Shown piece after piece: positions 1-11,176 of a stretch of DNA of 64,000 nucleotides (positions within the stretch are counted from its first letter, which is position 1; each line of letters starts with the position of its first letter). Location: assembly GCF_004216565.1 (NCBI RefSeq), contig NZ_SGWV01000009.1, positions 655,330-719,329 of the forward strand, given 5' to 3'. This DNA comes from Sphaerotilus mobilis (GTDB taxonomy: Bacteria; Pseudomonadota; Gammaproteobacteria; Burkholderiales; Burkholderiaceae_C). The translations under genes were made by a program, and so were the position numbers. The notes under the pieces were generated by a model. It had not been told where the DNA came from, searched no databases, and worked only from the letters and a program-made list of their open reading frames with translations.

Positions 1-228
1 GATGCCCGCAAGGGTCAACCGGTGCTCGGGATGACCATCATGCAGGGCGTCAAGGCCAGCAAGTCCGAGGCCGGGTTGTGGGATGGCGGCGAGATCCTCG
101 ACCCGACCAATGGCAAGACCTACAGCGTGCGCATGCGCTTGGCCAATGAGGGCAAATCGCTCGAACTGCGGGGCTACATCGGCATCCCGTTGCTGGGTCG
201 TCCGCAGACCTGGCAACGCGTCGAATGA
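1..228 (+). CDS. C-terminal part of a DUF2147 domain protein (partial)
   Basis: The reading frame is open from base 1 and stops with TGA at 226-228, so only the last 75 codons are present. The visible part contains the pattern GLWDGGEILDPTNGKTY followed by a small beta-rich stretch ending LGRPQTW. This is the typical C-terminal half of DUF2147 proteins, small exported proteins of unknown biochemical role that are common in Proteobacteria. The N-terminus, with the expected signal peptide, lies outside the window. The next gene starts 47 bases downstream with its own ribosome site. The family call rests on motif resemblance only. Confidence 0.7.
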   Translation, partial: DARKGQPVLGMTIMQGVKASKSEAGLWDGGEILDPTNGKTYSVRMRLANEGKSLELRGYIGIPLLGRPQTWQRVE

Positions 229-275
229 TTCGACGCGGCTGACGTCCTGAACACCCTTTCCCCCCAGGAGATCCC

Positions 276-2681
<2,406 letters not shown>

Positions 2682-2685
2682 ACCC

Positions 2686-2776
2686 CCCCCGGAGCGCCTG
2701 CGGCGCACCCCCCCAGGGGGGCGCAGCCAGTGGACCGGCGCAGCCGGATCCACGGCCGCGTTGGGTGGAACGAGCA
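2686..2776. repeat. Palindromic intergenic repeat, type 1
   Basis: The gap between the dehydrogenase and thiolase genes holds a C7/AG6 palindrome followed by a GC-rich tail reading GGACCGG...CCGG.TCC...GTTGGGT. The same order of parts recurs at 10292-10380. These elements can fold into strong hairpins and sit inside an apparent operon. Their resemblance to each other is visible directly. That such C-run/G-run palindromes are common in Burkholderiales is general knowledge. A role in mRNA processing or partial termination is inference. Confidence 0.6.
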
Positions 2777-2794
2777 CGAATCGAAGGAACCGTC

Positions 2795-4021
2795 ATGAAG
2801 CAGATTCAAGAGGCATACATCGTTGCGGCCAGCCGCACGCCGATCGGCAAGTCGCACCGCGGCTTCTTGCGCAACACCCGGCCCGATGACCTGCTGGTGG
2901 CCGCCCTGCGTGGCGCGCTGGCTCAGGTGCCGAGCCTGGACCTGAAGGCGATCGAGGACGCGATCGTCGGTTGCGCCATGCCCGAAGGGCCGCAGGGCCT
3001 CAATGTGGCGCGGGTCGCCGCCTTGCTGGCGGGGCTGCCCGACAGCGTCGGCGGCATCACCGTCAACCGCTTCTGCGCCTCCGGCCTGTCGGCGGTGCAG
3101 ATGGCGGCCGACCGCATCCGCGTGGGCGAGGCCGACGTCATGATCGCGGCCGGCTGCGAAAGCATGAGCATGGTGCCGATGAGCGGCAACGTGCCCAGCT
3201 TCAACCCCGCCATCTTCAGCGCCGACGAGAACATCGGCATCGCCTACGGCATGGGCATGACGGCCGAGAAGGTCGCGCAGCAATGGAACGTCAGCCGGGC
3301 CGACCAGGACGCCTTTGCGCTGGCCTCGCACCAGAAGGCGCTGGCCGCGCAGGCCGCTGGCGAGTTCGGTGACGAGATCACGCCCTTCGAGGTCATCGAG
3401 CGCAGCCCCGACCTGCAGACCGGCACCGTGCGCGAGCGCCGTCGCACCGTCAGCCTTGATGAGGGCCCACGCGCCGACACGTCGATCGAGGGCCTGGGCA
3501 AGCTGCGGCCGGCCTTTGCCGCGCCCAAGGACCCGAGCGGCAAGGCCACCGGCCTGGGCAGCGTCACGGCCGGCAACAGCTCGCAGACCAGCGACGGCGC
3601 GGGCGCCCTGATCCTCGCCAGCGAGCGGGCGGTGCGCGAGCACGGCCTGACGCCGCTGGCCCGTTTCGTGAGCTTCGCCAGCAAGGGCGTGCCGCCGTCC
3701 ATCATGGGCATCGGCCCGATCGAGGCCATTCCGGTGGCGCTGCGCCATGCCGGCCTGCAACTGGGCGACCTCGACTGGGTGGAGCTCAACGAAGCCTTTG
3801 CCGCTCAGGCGCTGGCCGTCATCCGCAGCGTCGGGCTGGACCCGTCCAAGGTCAACCCGTTGGGCGGCGCGATCGCGCTGGGCCACCCGCTGGGCGCCAC
3901 CGGCGCGATCCGAGCGGCCACGGTCGTGCACGGCCTGCGTCGGCGCCAGCAGCGCTACGGCATGCTGACCATGTGCGTGGGCACTGGCCAGGGCGCGGCG
4001 GGCATCTTCGAACGGGTCTGA
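2795..4021 (+). CDS. Acetyl-CoA C-acyltransferase (thiolase)
   Basis: This 408-residue thiolase cleaves 3-ketoacyl-CoA with CoA to give acetyl-CoA and a shortened acyl-CoA. The N-terminal nucleophile cysteine is C94 in NRFCASGLSAVQM. The second half shows VELNEAFAAQAL, the histidine motif NPLGGAIALGHPLGATGA, and the C-terminal cysteine motif MLTMCVGTGQGAAG. All three active-site blocks are therefore complete. The start at 2795 is preferred over an in-frame start 10 codons upstream because AAGGAA lies just before it and the protein then begins MKQIQEAYIV, as usual for thiolases. It is probably co-transcribed with the preceding bifunctional enzyme. Confidence 0.93.
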   Translation: MKQIQEAYIVAASRTPIGKSHRGFLRNTRPDDLLVAALRGALAQVPSLDLKAIEDAIVGCAMPEGPQGLNVARVAALLAGLPDSVGGITVNRFCASGLSAVQMAADRIRVGEADVMIAAGCESMSMVPMSGNVPSFNPAIFSADENIGIAYGMGMTAEKVAQQWNVSRADQDAFALASHQKALAAQAAGEFGDEITPFEVIERSPDLQTGTVRERRRTVSLDEGPRADTSIEGLGKLRPAFAAPKDPSGKATGLGSVTAGNSSQTSDGAGALILASERAVREHGLTPLARFVSFASKGVPPSIMGIGPIEAIPVALRHAGLQLGDLDWVELNEAFAAQALAVIRSVGLDPSKVNPLGGAIALGHPLGATGAIRAATVVHGLRRRQQRYGMLTMCVGTGQGAAGIFERV

Positions 4022-4103
4022 ACGACAGCACGGGCGCGTTTTTCCCGTTCCCCCGTTCTCCCCGATCTCCTCGCGCACCCGGGAAAATCCGGGTGCGTTC
4101 CAG

Positions 4104-4136
4104 GGCCGTTCCACCTTGTGTGGCACGGCCTTTTTT
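4104..4136 (+). terminator. Rho-independent terminator after the thiolase gene
   Basis: GGCCGT at 4104-4109 pairs with ACGGCC at 4125-4130. An inner CCAC/GTGG stem continues the pairing, and the hairpin is followed directly by T6 at 4131-4136. A second perfect hairpin, CGCACCCGG/CCGGGTGCG (4074-4082/4089-4097, loop GAAAAT), lies just upstream. Together they form a strong candidate end for the dehydrogenase-thiolase transcript, placing the following crotonase gene partly or wholly under its own promoter. Confidence 0.75.
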
Positions 4137-4186
4137 CAGTTTTGTCACCCAGCCGTGACAAACTTCCTGTCTTGCCCGGAGAGTTC

Positions 4187-4951
4187 ATGAGCATCAAGAC
4201 CGCCCTGTTCGACGGTGTCTTCCAGATCGAGATCGCCCGTCCCGAGAAGAAGAACGCGCTGACGATGGCGATGTACAGCGCCCTGGCCGAGGCCCTGGTG
4301 CAAGCACGCGGCGACACCAGCGTGCGCGCCGTGCTGATCACCGGCCAGCCGGGCATCTTCACGTCCGGCAACGACCTTGAGGACTTCATGGCCGCGCCGC
4401 CGCGCGATGAGCACTCGCCGGTGTTTGTCTTCATGCGCGCGCTGCTGGACTGCGACAAGCCCGTCATCGCCGCCGTCACCGGCCCGGCCATCGGCATCGG
4501 CACCACGATGCTGCTGCACTGCGACTTTGTCTACGTCAGCGACGAGGCCCGTCTGGCCATGCCCTTCGTCGGCCTGGGCCTCGTGCCGGAGTTCGGCTCC
4601 AGCCTGACCGTGACCCGCCTGATGGGCCATGCCCGCGCGGCCGAGAAGCTGCTGCTGGGCGATCCGTTCACGGCCGACCAGGCCGTCGAGTTCGGCCTGG
4701 CCAACGCGGTGCTGCCGGCGGCCGAGGTGCTGCCGCACGCGCGCCGCGTCGCCGCCCGTTTCAACGGCCTGCCGCCGGGTGCCGTGCGGGACAGCAAGCG
4801 CCTGATGCGCGCGCCCACCGACGCGGCGGTGCGCGAGGCCGTCGCTGCCGAGTCCAAGGTCTTCGCCGAACGGCTGCGCAGCCCCGAGGCCCGCGAAGCC
4901 TTCCAGGCCTTCTTCGACAAGCGCAAGCCGGACTTCTCGCAGTTCAGCTGA
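4187..4951 (+). CDS. Enoyl-CoA hydratase/isomerase family protein
   Basis: This is a 254-residue single-domain crotonase-fold protein. The oxyanion-hole region reads FTSGNDLEDF and the acyl-CoA pocket GPAIGIGTTMLLHCD. The position that carries the first catalytic glutamate in hydratases (GGGCE) is occupied by threonine here. The second acid is retained in LGLVPEFGSSL. One-acid crotonases of this pattern are typically delta3-delta2-enoyl-CoA isomerases or PaaG-like enzymes, so an isomerase role in degrading unsaturated acids is more likely than hydratase. GGAGAG at 4178-4183 supports the start. An in-frame upstream start would read through the terminator and is rejected. Confidence 0.85.
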   Translation: MSIKTALFDGVFQIEIARPEKKNALTMAMYSALAEALVQARGDTSVRAVLITGQPGIFTSGNDLEDFMAAPPRDEHSPVFVFMRALLDCDKPVIAAVTGPAIGIGTTMLLHCDFVYVSDEARLAMPFVGLGLVPEFGSSLTVTRLMGHARAAEKLLLGDPFTADQAVEFGLANAVLPAAEVLPHARRVAARFNGLPPGAVRDSKRLMRAPTDAAVREAVAAESKVFAERLRSPEAREAFQAFFDKRKPDFSQFS

Positions 4952-4985
4952 ACGCCACCTACCTGAGCCCAACGCCGCCCCTGCC

Positions 4986-5909
4986 GTGACCGCCACCCGC
5001 CCGCCCAGCGTCGGCCTGCCCCGGCCGCCGGTCGCACCCGAGCCGCCTTCGGCGCGGACGGTCGCGCTGGTGCGCACACTCGCCAGCCCTTTGCTGGCCT
5101 GGCAGGCCGCCCAGTTGCGGCGCAGCACGCCGCGCCTGGCCGAGCCCGGGGTGGCCAGCCACGGCGGCGCAGGACTGGGCTTCTCGCGGCTGCGCCTGCT
5201 GATCGTTGGCGACTCGTCGGCGGCCGGCGTGGGTGCCGCCGATCCGGCGCTGACGCTGGCGCCCCTGTTGGCCGAGGCCTTGTCGCGGCGCATCTCCGAG
5301 ACCGAGATGGGTCTGACCCGTGTGAGCTGGCAACTGGTGGCGCGCACGGGGGTGTCGTCGAACACGGCCTTGCCGATGATGGCCGCGCAGCAGCTCGATC
5401 CAGCCGATGTGCTGGTCACCGTGCTGGGCGTCAACGACGTGCTCGAACAGACGCCGGCCGGTCGCTGGCTGGCCAACCTCGATGCCATCCGCAGCCACGC
5501 CAAGCACCGCGCCAAGGTGCGCTTCACCGTGCACTGCGCGCCGCCGCGCATGGACCTGATGCAGTTCGTGCCGCAGCCGCTGCGCTGGCTGATGGGCGCG
5601 CAGGCCAGCCGGCTCGACAGCGCGCTGCGCAGCCATGTCCGCCATGCCTACCGGCGCAGCCGCTTCGTGCTGCCCTTCGACCCGACCACCGAAAGCATCG
5701 ACCACTGGCTGGCGGTCGACCGCTTCCATCCGAACGAGGCGCTGTATGCGCGCTGGGCCGAGGCGCTTGCCGACCACATCGAATACGACCTGACCCAGAA
5801 CCCGGCCCAAGGTGCCGTGCTGCCCACCGGCTTCACGCCCAGCGCCTGGGCGTCCTTGCAGGACGACGATGTGGAAAGTGGCGACAGCCGCTTCGGTGCG
5901 CTCGGCTAG
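4986..5909 (+). CDS. SGNH/GDSL-type hydrolase
   Basis: This is a 307-residue protein of the SGNH esterase/lipase superfamily. The block I serine is S77 in LLIVGDSSAAGVGA, the asparagine block is VLGVNDVLE (N150), and the catalytic Asp-His pair is DRFHPN near residue 243. No clear signal peptide is seen; the first 60 residues are proline- and arginine-rich. The start codon is GTG at 4986. It follows the crotonase gene after 34 bases and precedes a convergent acyl-CoA thioesterase, suggesting an acyl-ester hydrolase role in lipid metabolism, but the substrate cannot be read from the sequence. Confidence 0.8.
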   Translation: MTATRPPSVGLPRPPVAPEPPSARTVALVRTLASPLLAWQAAQLRRSTPRLAEPGVASHGGAGLGFSRLRLLIVGDSSAAGVGAADPALTLAPLLAEALSRRISETEMGLTRVSWQLVARTGVSSNTALPMMAAQQLDPADVLVTVLGVNDVLEQTPAGRWLANLDAIRSHAKHRAKVRFTVHCAPPRMDLMQFVPQPLRWLMGAQASRLDSALRSHVRHAYRRSRFVLPFDPTTESIDHWLAVDRFHPNEALYARWAEALADHIEYDLTQNPAQGAVLPTGFTPSAWASLQDDDVESGDSRFGALG

Positions 5910-5930
5910 GCCGCGGACACCTTCAGGTCT

Positions 5931-6365
5931 TCACCGCCGCGCTGGCGGGATCTGGCGGGGCTTGCCCTCGCCGTCGATGGCGACGTAGGTGAGGTTGGCC
6001 TCGGTCACCTTGACGACCTCCGGGTTCTCCGGATTGCGCTCGGCATAGACCTCGACATGCACCGTCACCGAGGTGTTGCCCACCCGCAGCACCGTGGCGT
6101 AGAAGCTCAACAGGTCGCTGATCGACACCGGCTGCTTGAAAATGAACTGGTTGACCGCCACGGTCGCGATGCGGCCTCGGGCGATGCGCGCAGGCAGCAC
6201 CGCACCAGCGATGTCGACCTGGGCCATGATCCAGCCACCGAAGATGTCGCCGTTGCCATTGGCATCGGCCGGCATCGGCATCACCCGCAGGACCAGTTCA
6301 CGCTGATGTGAACCCGGCGCGCCACCCTCGGAGGGCGGCAGGTCAGACGTCGTTGCTGCGGTCAT
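5931..6365 (-). CDS. Acyl-CoA thioesterase, YciA-like hotdog protein
   Basis: This 144-residue hotdog-fold thioesterase hydrolyses acyl-CoA to free acid and CoA. The family signature MPADANGNGDIFGGWIMAQ lies near residues 29-47 and includes the catalytic aspartate before IFGGW. VNQFIFKQPVSISD matches the second conserved strand. Length and motifs fit YciA of Proteobacteria. It is transcribed convergently to the SGNH hydrolase and divergently from the ABC exporter, with only 31 bases between the two starts. Up to 30 residues precede the conserved core, so a later start is possible. Confidence 0.88.
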   Translation of the reverse strand: MTAATTSDLPPSEGGAPGSHQRELVLRVMPMPADANGNGDIFGGWIMAQVDIAGAVLPARIARGRIATVAVNQFIFKQPVSISDLLSFYATVLRVGNTSVTVHVEVYAERNPENPEVVKVTEANLTYVAIDGEGKPRQIPPARR

Positions 6366-6396
6366 CGTTCATCCACCTTTCCAGCCATTCTCCACG

Positions 6397-8271
6397 ATGC
6401 GTTCTGCCCGATCCATGGACTTGCCGCCGCCGTCGGGCGTCGCCACCGAAGACCGCAGCGACATGGCCACGCTGCGGCGTCTGGCGCCCTATCTGTGGCA
6501 ATACCGGCTGCGCATCGCGCTGGCGCTGGTCTGCCTGGTGGCGGCCAAGGTCTCCAACGTCAGCGTGCCCTTGCTGCTCAAGGAACTGGTCGACGCGCTC
6601 GATCTCAAGGCCGGCGATCCGCGTGCGCTGATGGTCGTGCCCGCCGGCCTGCTGCTGGCCTATGCCGGCCTGCGGCTGATGACCACCGTGTTCACCGAGC
6701 TGCGCGAACTGGTCTTCGCCAAGGCCACACACGGCGCGGCGCGCCAGATCGCACTGGAGACCTTCCGCCACCTGCATGACCTGAGCCTGCGCTTCCACCT
6801 TGAACGCCAGACCGGCGGCATGACGCGCGACATCGAGCGTGGCACCCGCGCGCTGCAGTCGCTGGTCAGCTACTCGCTGTTCACCATCGTGCCCACGCTG
6901 GTCGAACTCGTGCTGGTGCTCAGCCTGCTGGGCGGCAAGTTCGACCTCGGCTTTGTCTGGATCACGCTGGCCGCGCTGGTCGCCTACGGCGTCTACACGA
7001 TCAGCGTGACCGAGTGGCGCACCCAGTTCCGGCGCCAGATGAACGAGCTGGACTCGAAAGCGCACACCCGCGCCATCGACGCGCTGCTGAACTACGAGAC
7101 CGTCAAGTACTTCAACAACGAGGACTTCGAGGCCCGCCGCTACGACGAGGGCCTGGACGCCTACCGGCGCGCGCAGCTGAAGTCGCAGGCCACGCTGTCG
7201 ATGCTCAACACCGGCCAGCAGGCCATCATCGCGGCGAGCCTCGCAGCCATGTTGTGGCGGGCCACGCAAGGCGTCGTCGATGGCCGCATGACGCTGGGTG
7301 ACCTGGTGATGGTCAACGCGCTGCTGCTGCAGCTCTACGTGCCGCTGAATTTCCTGGGCGTGCTCTACCGCGAGGTCAAGCAGAGCCTGGCCGACCTCGA
7401 CAAGATGTTCAACCTGCTCGAACGCGAGCGCGAGGTGGCCGATGCGCCCGGTGCGCGCGACCTGCAGGTGCGCGGCGCGACGGTGCGCTTCGAGAACGTC
7501 GTCTTTGGCTACCACCCGCAGCGCCGCATCCTGCACGGCGTGAGCTTCGAGATCCCGGCTGGCAAGACGGTGGCGGTGGTCGGCGCCTCCGGCTCGGGCA
7601 AGAGCACGCTGGCCCGTCTGCTCTACCGCTTCTACGACGTTGACGCCGATCTGTCTGGACTGGGGGGCGGGCGCATCACCATCGATGGACAGGACGTGCG
7701 CGACGTCACGCAAGCCAGTCTGCGGCGGGCCATCGGCATCGTCCCGCAGGACACCGTGCTGTTCAACGACAGCGTGGGCTACAACATCGGCTACGGCCAG
7801 CCCGGCGCCAGCCAGGCCCAGATCGAGGGCGCCGCCCGCGCGGCCCACATCCACGACTTCATCGCCGCCCAGCCGCAGGGCTACGGCACGATGGTCGGCG
7901 AGCGTGGGCTGAAGCTCTCGGGCGGCGAGAAGCAGCGCGTGGCGATCGCCCGCACGCTGTTGAAGAACCCGCCCATCCTGATCTTCGACGAGGCCACGTC
8001 GGCCCTCGATTCGGCCAACGAACGCGCCATCCAGACCGAACTGGCCAGCGCCGCCCAAGGCAAGACCGCCCTGGTGATCGCGCACCGGCTGAGCACGGTG
8101 GTCGATGCCCATGCCATCGTCGTGCTCGATGCCGGACAGGTCATCGAGATCGGCACCCATGCCGAGCTGCTGGCCCTCGACGGGCGTTATGCCCGCATGT
8201 GGCACCTGCAGCGCAGCAGCCAGGAAGCGAGCCCCGATCCAGAGGGTCAGCCCGTAGCGTCAGCCACTTGA
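6397..8271 (+). CDS. ABC exporter, Atm1/HMT1 type (permease and ATPase fused)
   Basis: This is a 624-residue half-transporter. The N-terminal 330 residues hold about six membrane helices. The C-terminal nucleotide-binding domain has Walker A GASGSGKST near residue 397, the signature LSGGEKQRVAIART, and Walker B with DEATSALD. The helix pattern and the motif LNYETVKYFNNE are typical of the Atm1/ABCB7/HMT1 group, which exports glutathione-linked sulfur or metal compounds from the cytoplasm. It probably works as a homodimer. Starts at 6397 or 6415 are both plausible. Its neighbours do not indicate a substrate. Confidence 0.9.
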   Translation: MRSARSMDLPPPSGVATEDRSDMATLRRLAPYLWQYRLRIALALVCLVAAKVSNVSVPLLLKELVDALDLKAGDPRALMVVPAGLLLAYAGLRLMTTVFTELRELVFAKATHGAARQIALETFRHLHDLSLRFHLERQTGGMTRDIERGTRALQSLVSYSLFTIVPTLVELVLVLSLLGGKFDLGFVWITLAALVAYGVYTISVTEWRTQFRRQMNELDSKAHTRAIDALLNYETVKYFNNEDFEARRYDEGLDAYRRAQLKSQATLSMLNTGQQAIIAASLAAMLWRATQGVVDGRMTLGDLVMVNALLLQLYVPLNFLGVLYREVKQSLADLDKMFNLLEREREVADAPGARDLQVRGATVRFENVVFGYHPQRRILHGVSFEIPAGKTVAVVGASGSGKSTLARLLYRFYDVDADLSGLGGGRITIDGQDVRDVTQASLRRAIGIVPQDTVLFNDSVGYNIGYGQPGASQAQIEGAARAAHIHDFIAAQPQGYGTMVGERGLKLSGGEKQRVAIARTLLKNPPILIFDEATSALDSANERAIQTELASAAQGKTALVIAHRLSTVVDAHAIVVLDAGQVIEIGTHAELLALDGRYARMWHLQRSSQEASPDPEGQPVASAT

Positions 8272-8292
8272 GCCACCGCTAGACTGATCCGC

Positions 8293-9222
8293 ATGGAGAC
8301 CAAGTGGCTCGAGGATTTCGTCAGTCTGGCCGAGACGCGCAGCTTCTCGCGCTCGGCCCAGACGCGGCATGTGACGCAGCCGGCGTTCTCGCGCCGCATC
8401 CAGGCGCTCGAGGCCTGGGCCGGCGTTGACCTGGTCGACCGCTCGTCCTACCCGACCCGCCTGACCCCTGCTGGCCAGACCCTGTTGCCGCAGGCGCTGG
8501 AGGTGCTCGGTGCGCTGCAGGCCGCGCGCAACCTGATGCGCAGCCACCAGAACGCCGATCACGACATGATCGAGTTCGCGGTGCCGCACTCGCTGGCCTT
8601 CAGCTTCTTCCCGCACTGGGTGATGGACCTGCGCCAGCGCTTCGGCCAGTTCAAGAGCCGGCTGATCGGCTTCAACGTGCACGACGCGGTGCTGCAGCTG
8701 ACCGAGGGCGGCTGTGACCTGCTGCTGGCCTATCACCACACCTCGCAGCCTCTGCAGCTCAATCCCGAGCGCTACGAGATGCTGACGCTGGGCACCGAGA
8801 CGATCGCGCCCTATGCCCGCGCCGATGCCGACGGCGAGCCGCTGTTCCGCCTGCCCGGCGGGGTCAGCTCCAAGGTGCCCTACCTCGCCTATGCCTCGGG
8901 CGCCTACCTGGGTCGCATGGTCGACCTGCTGCTCAAGCAGGCCGGCCAGCCGCTCTACCTCGACCCGATCTACGAGACCGACATGGCCGAGGGCCTGAAG
9001 GCGATGGCGCTCGAAGGCCACGGCGTGGCCTTCCTGCCGGCCAGCTCGGTGCGCAAGGAACTGCGCGCGCGCCGCCTCGTGCCCGCCGCGCCCAGCCAGA
9101 GCGGCACGCCGGCCTTCGAGGTCACCATCGAGGTGCGCCTCTACCGCGAACGCCCCGAGTTCGCGCGCCAGTCCAAGCCCGCCGCACAGGCGCTGTGGGA
9201 CTTCCTGAGCCAGACCCGTTGA
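8293..9222 (+). CDS. LysR-family regulator, HypT-like
   Basis: This 309-residue LysR-type transcriptional regulator has an N-terminal winged helix (FVSLAETRSFSRSAQ, then QPAFSRRIQALE) and an effector-binding domain from about residue 90. The opening METKWLEDF closely resembles that of E. coli HypT (YjiE), a hypochlorite-responsive LysR protein. It lies 20 bases after the exporter and about 170 bases upstream of the glt importer on the same strand. It could therefore regulate glutamate/aspartate uptake or oxidative-stress genes; the sequence does not decide which. Confidence 0.85.
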   Translation: METKWLEDFVSLAETRSFSRSAQTRHVTQPAFSRRIQALEAWAGVDLVDRSSYPTRLTPAGQTLLPQALEVLGALQAARNLMRSHQNADHDMIEFAVPHSLAFSFFPHWVMDLRQRFGQFKSRLIGFNVHDAVLQLTEGGCDLLLAYHHTSQPLQLNPERYEMLTLGTETIAPYARADADGEPLFRLPGGVSSKVPYLAYASGAYLGRMVDLLLKQAGQPLYLDPIYETDMAEGLKAMALEGHGVAFLPASSVRKELRARRLVPAAPSQSGTPAFEVTIEVRLYRERPEFARQSKPAAQALWDFLSQTR

Positions 9223-9394
9223 CGGGCCCTGCCCAGCGGCGGCACGAGTCCTGCATCGTCGATCAGGGTTTCCCGGGGCAAGCCTACGGGTCGCCCACGA
9301 CCTGTGGCGCCGGATGCCCTGCCTAGAATCGTTCGACACCTTCAGCACCCGGGCCGTGGCTCTCTCCATCGCCCAACAGACCCCAGGAGATCTC

Positions 9395-10291
9395 ATGAAA
9401 AAGACCCTCATCCTCGCCGCCGCGCTGCTGGCCGTCGGTGCCGCGCAAGCGCAGTCGGACACGCTCAAGAAGATCAAGGACAGCGCCAGTGTGACGATGG
9501 GCGTGCGCGAGTCTTCGGGCGCCCTGTCCTACACGCTGGGCGATGGCAAGTTCACCGGCTTCCATGTCGAGCTGTGCCAGCAGGTGCTGGGCGACGTGCA
9601 GAAGCAGCTGGGCCTGGCCAAGCTGGACGTCAAGTACCAGCCGGTGACCTCGCAGAACCGCATCCCGCTGGTCCAGAACGGCACCGTCGACATCGAGTGC
9701 GGCTCGACCACCAACAACGCCTCGCGCCAGAAGGACGTGTCCTTCGCGGTCACCACCTTCGTCGAAGAGGTGCGCATCGCGGTCAAGGCGAACTCGGGCA
9801 TCACCGGCATCGAGCAGCTGACCGGCAAGAACGTGGCCACCACCACCGGCACGACCTCGGTGCAGACGCTGCGCAAGCATGAGCGCGCCAATGGCGTGAA
9901 CTTCAACGAGGTCTACGGCAAGGACCACGCCGACAGCTTCCTGCTGCTCGAATCGGGCCGTGCCGATGCCTTCGTGATGGACGGCGCCATCCTCGCCGGC
10001 AACATCGCCAAGGCCAAGAACCCGGCGGACTTCAAGCTGGTCGGCGAGGTGCTGTCGGTCGAGCCGATCGCCATCATGATCCGCAAGGACGACCCGGCCT
10101 TCAAGAAGGCGGTCGACGACGCGCTGAAGTCGCGCATGAAGTCCGGCGAGGTCGCTCGCCTGTGGACCAAGTGGTTCGAACAGCCGATCCCGCCGACCAA
10201 CACCAAGGTCGGCATGGCGGCCAACGAGAACACCAAGTCTGCGTGGGCCAATCCCAACGACAAGCCGATGGAAGACTACGCAAAAAAGTGA
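9395..10291 (+). CDS. gltI: Glutamate/aspartate ABC transporter, substrate-binding protein
   Basis: This is a 298-residue periplasmic binding protein of the polar amino acid family (SBP_bac_3 fold). It begins with a clear Sec signal peptide, MKKTLILAAALLAVGAAQA, cleaved before QSDTL. The motif QNRIPLVQNGTVDIECGSTTN is typical of GltI-type glutamate/aspartate binders. The start at 9395 is chosen because AGGAGA precedes it and the signal peptide begins there; 27 in-frame codons upstream lack such features. It is the first gene of gltIJKL. A type 1 palindromic element follows, which could let the binding protein be made in excess of the membrane parts. Confidence 0.93.
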   Translation: MKKTLILAAALLAVGAAQAQSDTLKKIKDSASVTMGVRESSGALSYTLGDGKFTGFHVELCQQVLGDVQKQLGLAKLDVKYQPVTSQNRIPLVQNGTVDIECGSTTNNASRQKDVSFAVTTFVEEVRIAVKANSGITGIEQLTGKNVATTTGTTSVQTLRKHERANGVNFNEVYGKDHADSFLLLESGRADAFVMDGAILAGNIAKAKNPADFKLVGEVLSVEPIAIMIRKDDPAFKKAVDDALKSRMKSGEVARLWTKWFEQPIPPTNTKVGMAANENTKSAWANPNDKPMEDYAKK

Positions 10292-10380
10292 CCCACCCCC
10301 GACGCGCTCACGCGCGTCCCCCTCAAGGGGGCAACGCCAGCGGACCGGCAGAGCCGGCTCCGCGGCGTTTGCTGGGTTGC
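10292..10380. repeat. Palindromic intergenic repeat, type 1, between gltI and gltJ
   Basis: CCCCCTCAAGGGGG is followed by a GCCAGCGGACCGGC...GCCGGCTCCGCGGCG palindrome and a GCTGGGTTG tail, the same parts in the same order as at 2686-2776. The element fills most of the 138-base gap inside the operon. It can fold into two stable hairpins. Attenuation or protection of the gltI message against 3' decay is a reasonable inference, since binding proteins are normally needed in excess. Confidence 0.65.
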
Positions 10381-10429
10381 GCTGGGGCACTGCCGGCGCT
10401 TTCCTTCTTTCCCCATCAAGGATTCCCTC

Positions 10430-11176
10430 GTGTCCAACTGGGACTGGCAAGTCTTCTGCAAGAGCACGCTCGAGGGCGAGGTCATTGCCGGCTGCTTTGG
10501 CCGTGACGGTGATGTCACCTACCTCGACTGGCTGCTGAGCGCCTGGGGCTGGACCCTGTCGGTGGCCGTGCTGGCGCTGCTGGTGGCGCTGGTCGTGGGC
10601 TCGTTGATCGGCATCCTGCGCACGCTGCCGCACCGGGGCTGGGCCTTCTTCGGCAATGCCTGGACGGAGCTGTTTCGCAACATCCCGCTGCTGGTCCAGA
10701 TCTTCCTCTGGTATCACGTGCTGCCGCAGGTTTTCCCCGTGCTGAAGGGCGTTCCGAGCTTTGTGCTGGTCGTCGTCGGCCTGGGCTTCTTCACCTCTGC
10801 GCGCATCGCCGAGCAGGTCAAGGCCGGCATCCAGACCTTGCCGCGCGGCCAGCGCTATGCCGGTCTGGCGATGGGCCTGACGCTGGGCCAGACCTATCGC
10901 TACGTGATCCTGCCGATGGCCTTTCGCATCGTCATCCCGCCGCTGACGAGCGAGAGCATGAACATCATCAAGAACTCCTCGGTGGCCTTCGCGGTCAGCA
11001 TCGCCGAGCTGACGATGTTTGCGATGCAGGCGCAGGAAGAGACCTCGCGCGGCATCGAGATCTACCTCGCGGTGACGGGCCTGTACTTCATCTCGGCCTT
11101 CACGATCAACCGCATCGCGCAGTTCATCGAGCAGCGTGTGCGCGTGCCGGGCATGGTCGGCGGAGGTGGCAAGTGA
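10430..11176 (+). CDS. gltJ: Glutamate/aspartate ABC transporter, permease GltJ
   Basis: This is a 248-residue inner-membrane permease with about five hydrophobic helices. It opens with MSNWDWQVFCKST and the periplasmic insertion typical of GltJ. The permease-ATPase contact loop (EAA-like) reads QRYAGLAMGLTLGQTYRYVI. The start codon is GTG. It overlaps gltK by four bases (GTGA), indicating translational coupling. With GltK it forms the heteromeric channel of the acidic amino acid importer. Confidence 0.92.
   Translation: MSNWDWQVFCKSTLEGEVIAGCFGRDGDVTYLDWLLSAWGWTLSVAVLALLVALVVGSLIGILRTLPHRGWAFFGNAWTELFRNIPLLVQIFLWYHVLPQVFPVLKGVPSFVLVVVGLGFFTSARIAEQVKAGIQTLPRGQRYAGLAMGLTLGQTYRYVILPMAFRIVIPPLTSESMNIIKNSSVAFAVSIAELTMFAMQAQEETSRGIEIYLAVTGLYFISAFTINRIAQFIEQRVRVPGMVGGGGK

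Noticed and set aside
9324..9329. TAGAAT as a -10 box for gltI
   Set aside because: No acceptable -35 hexamer lies 16-18 bases upstream. In this base composition a single hexamer match is not convincing.
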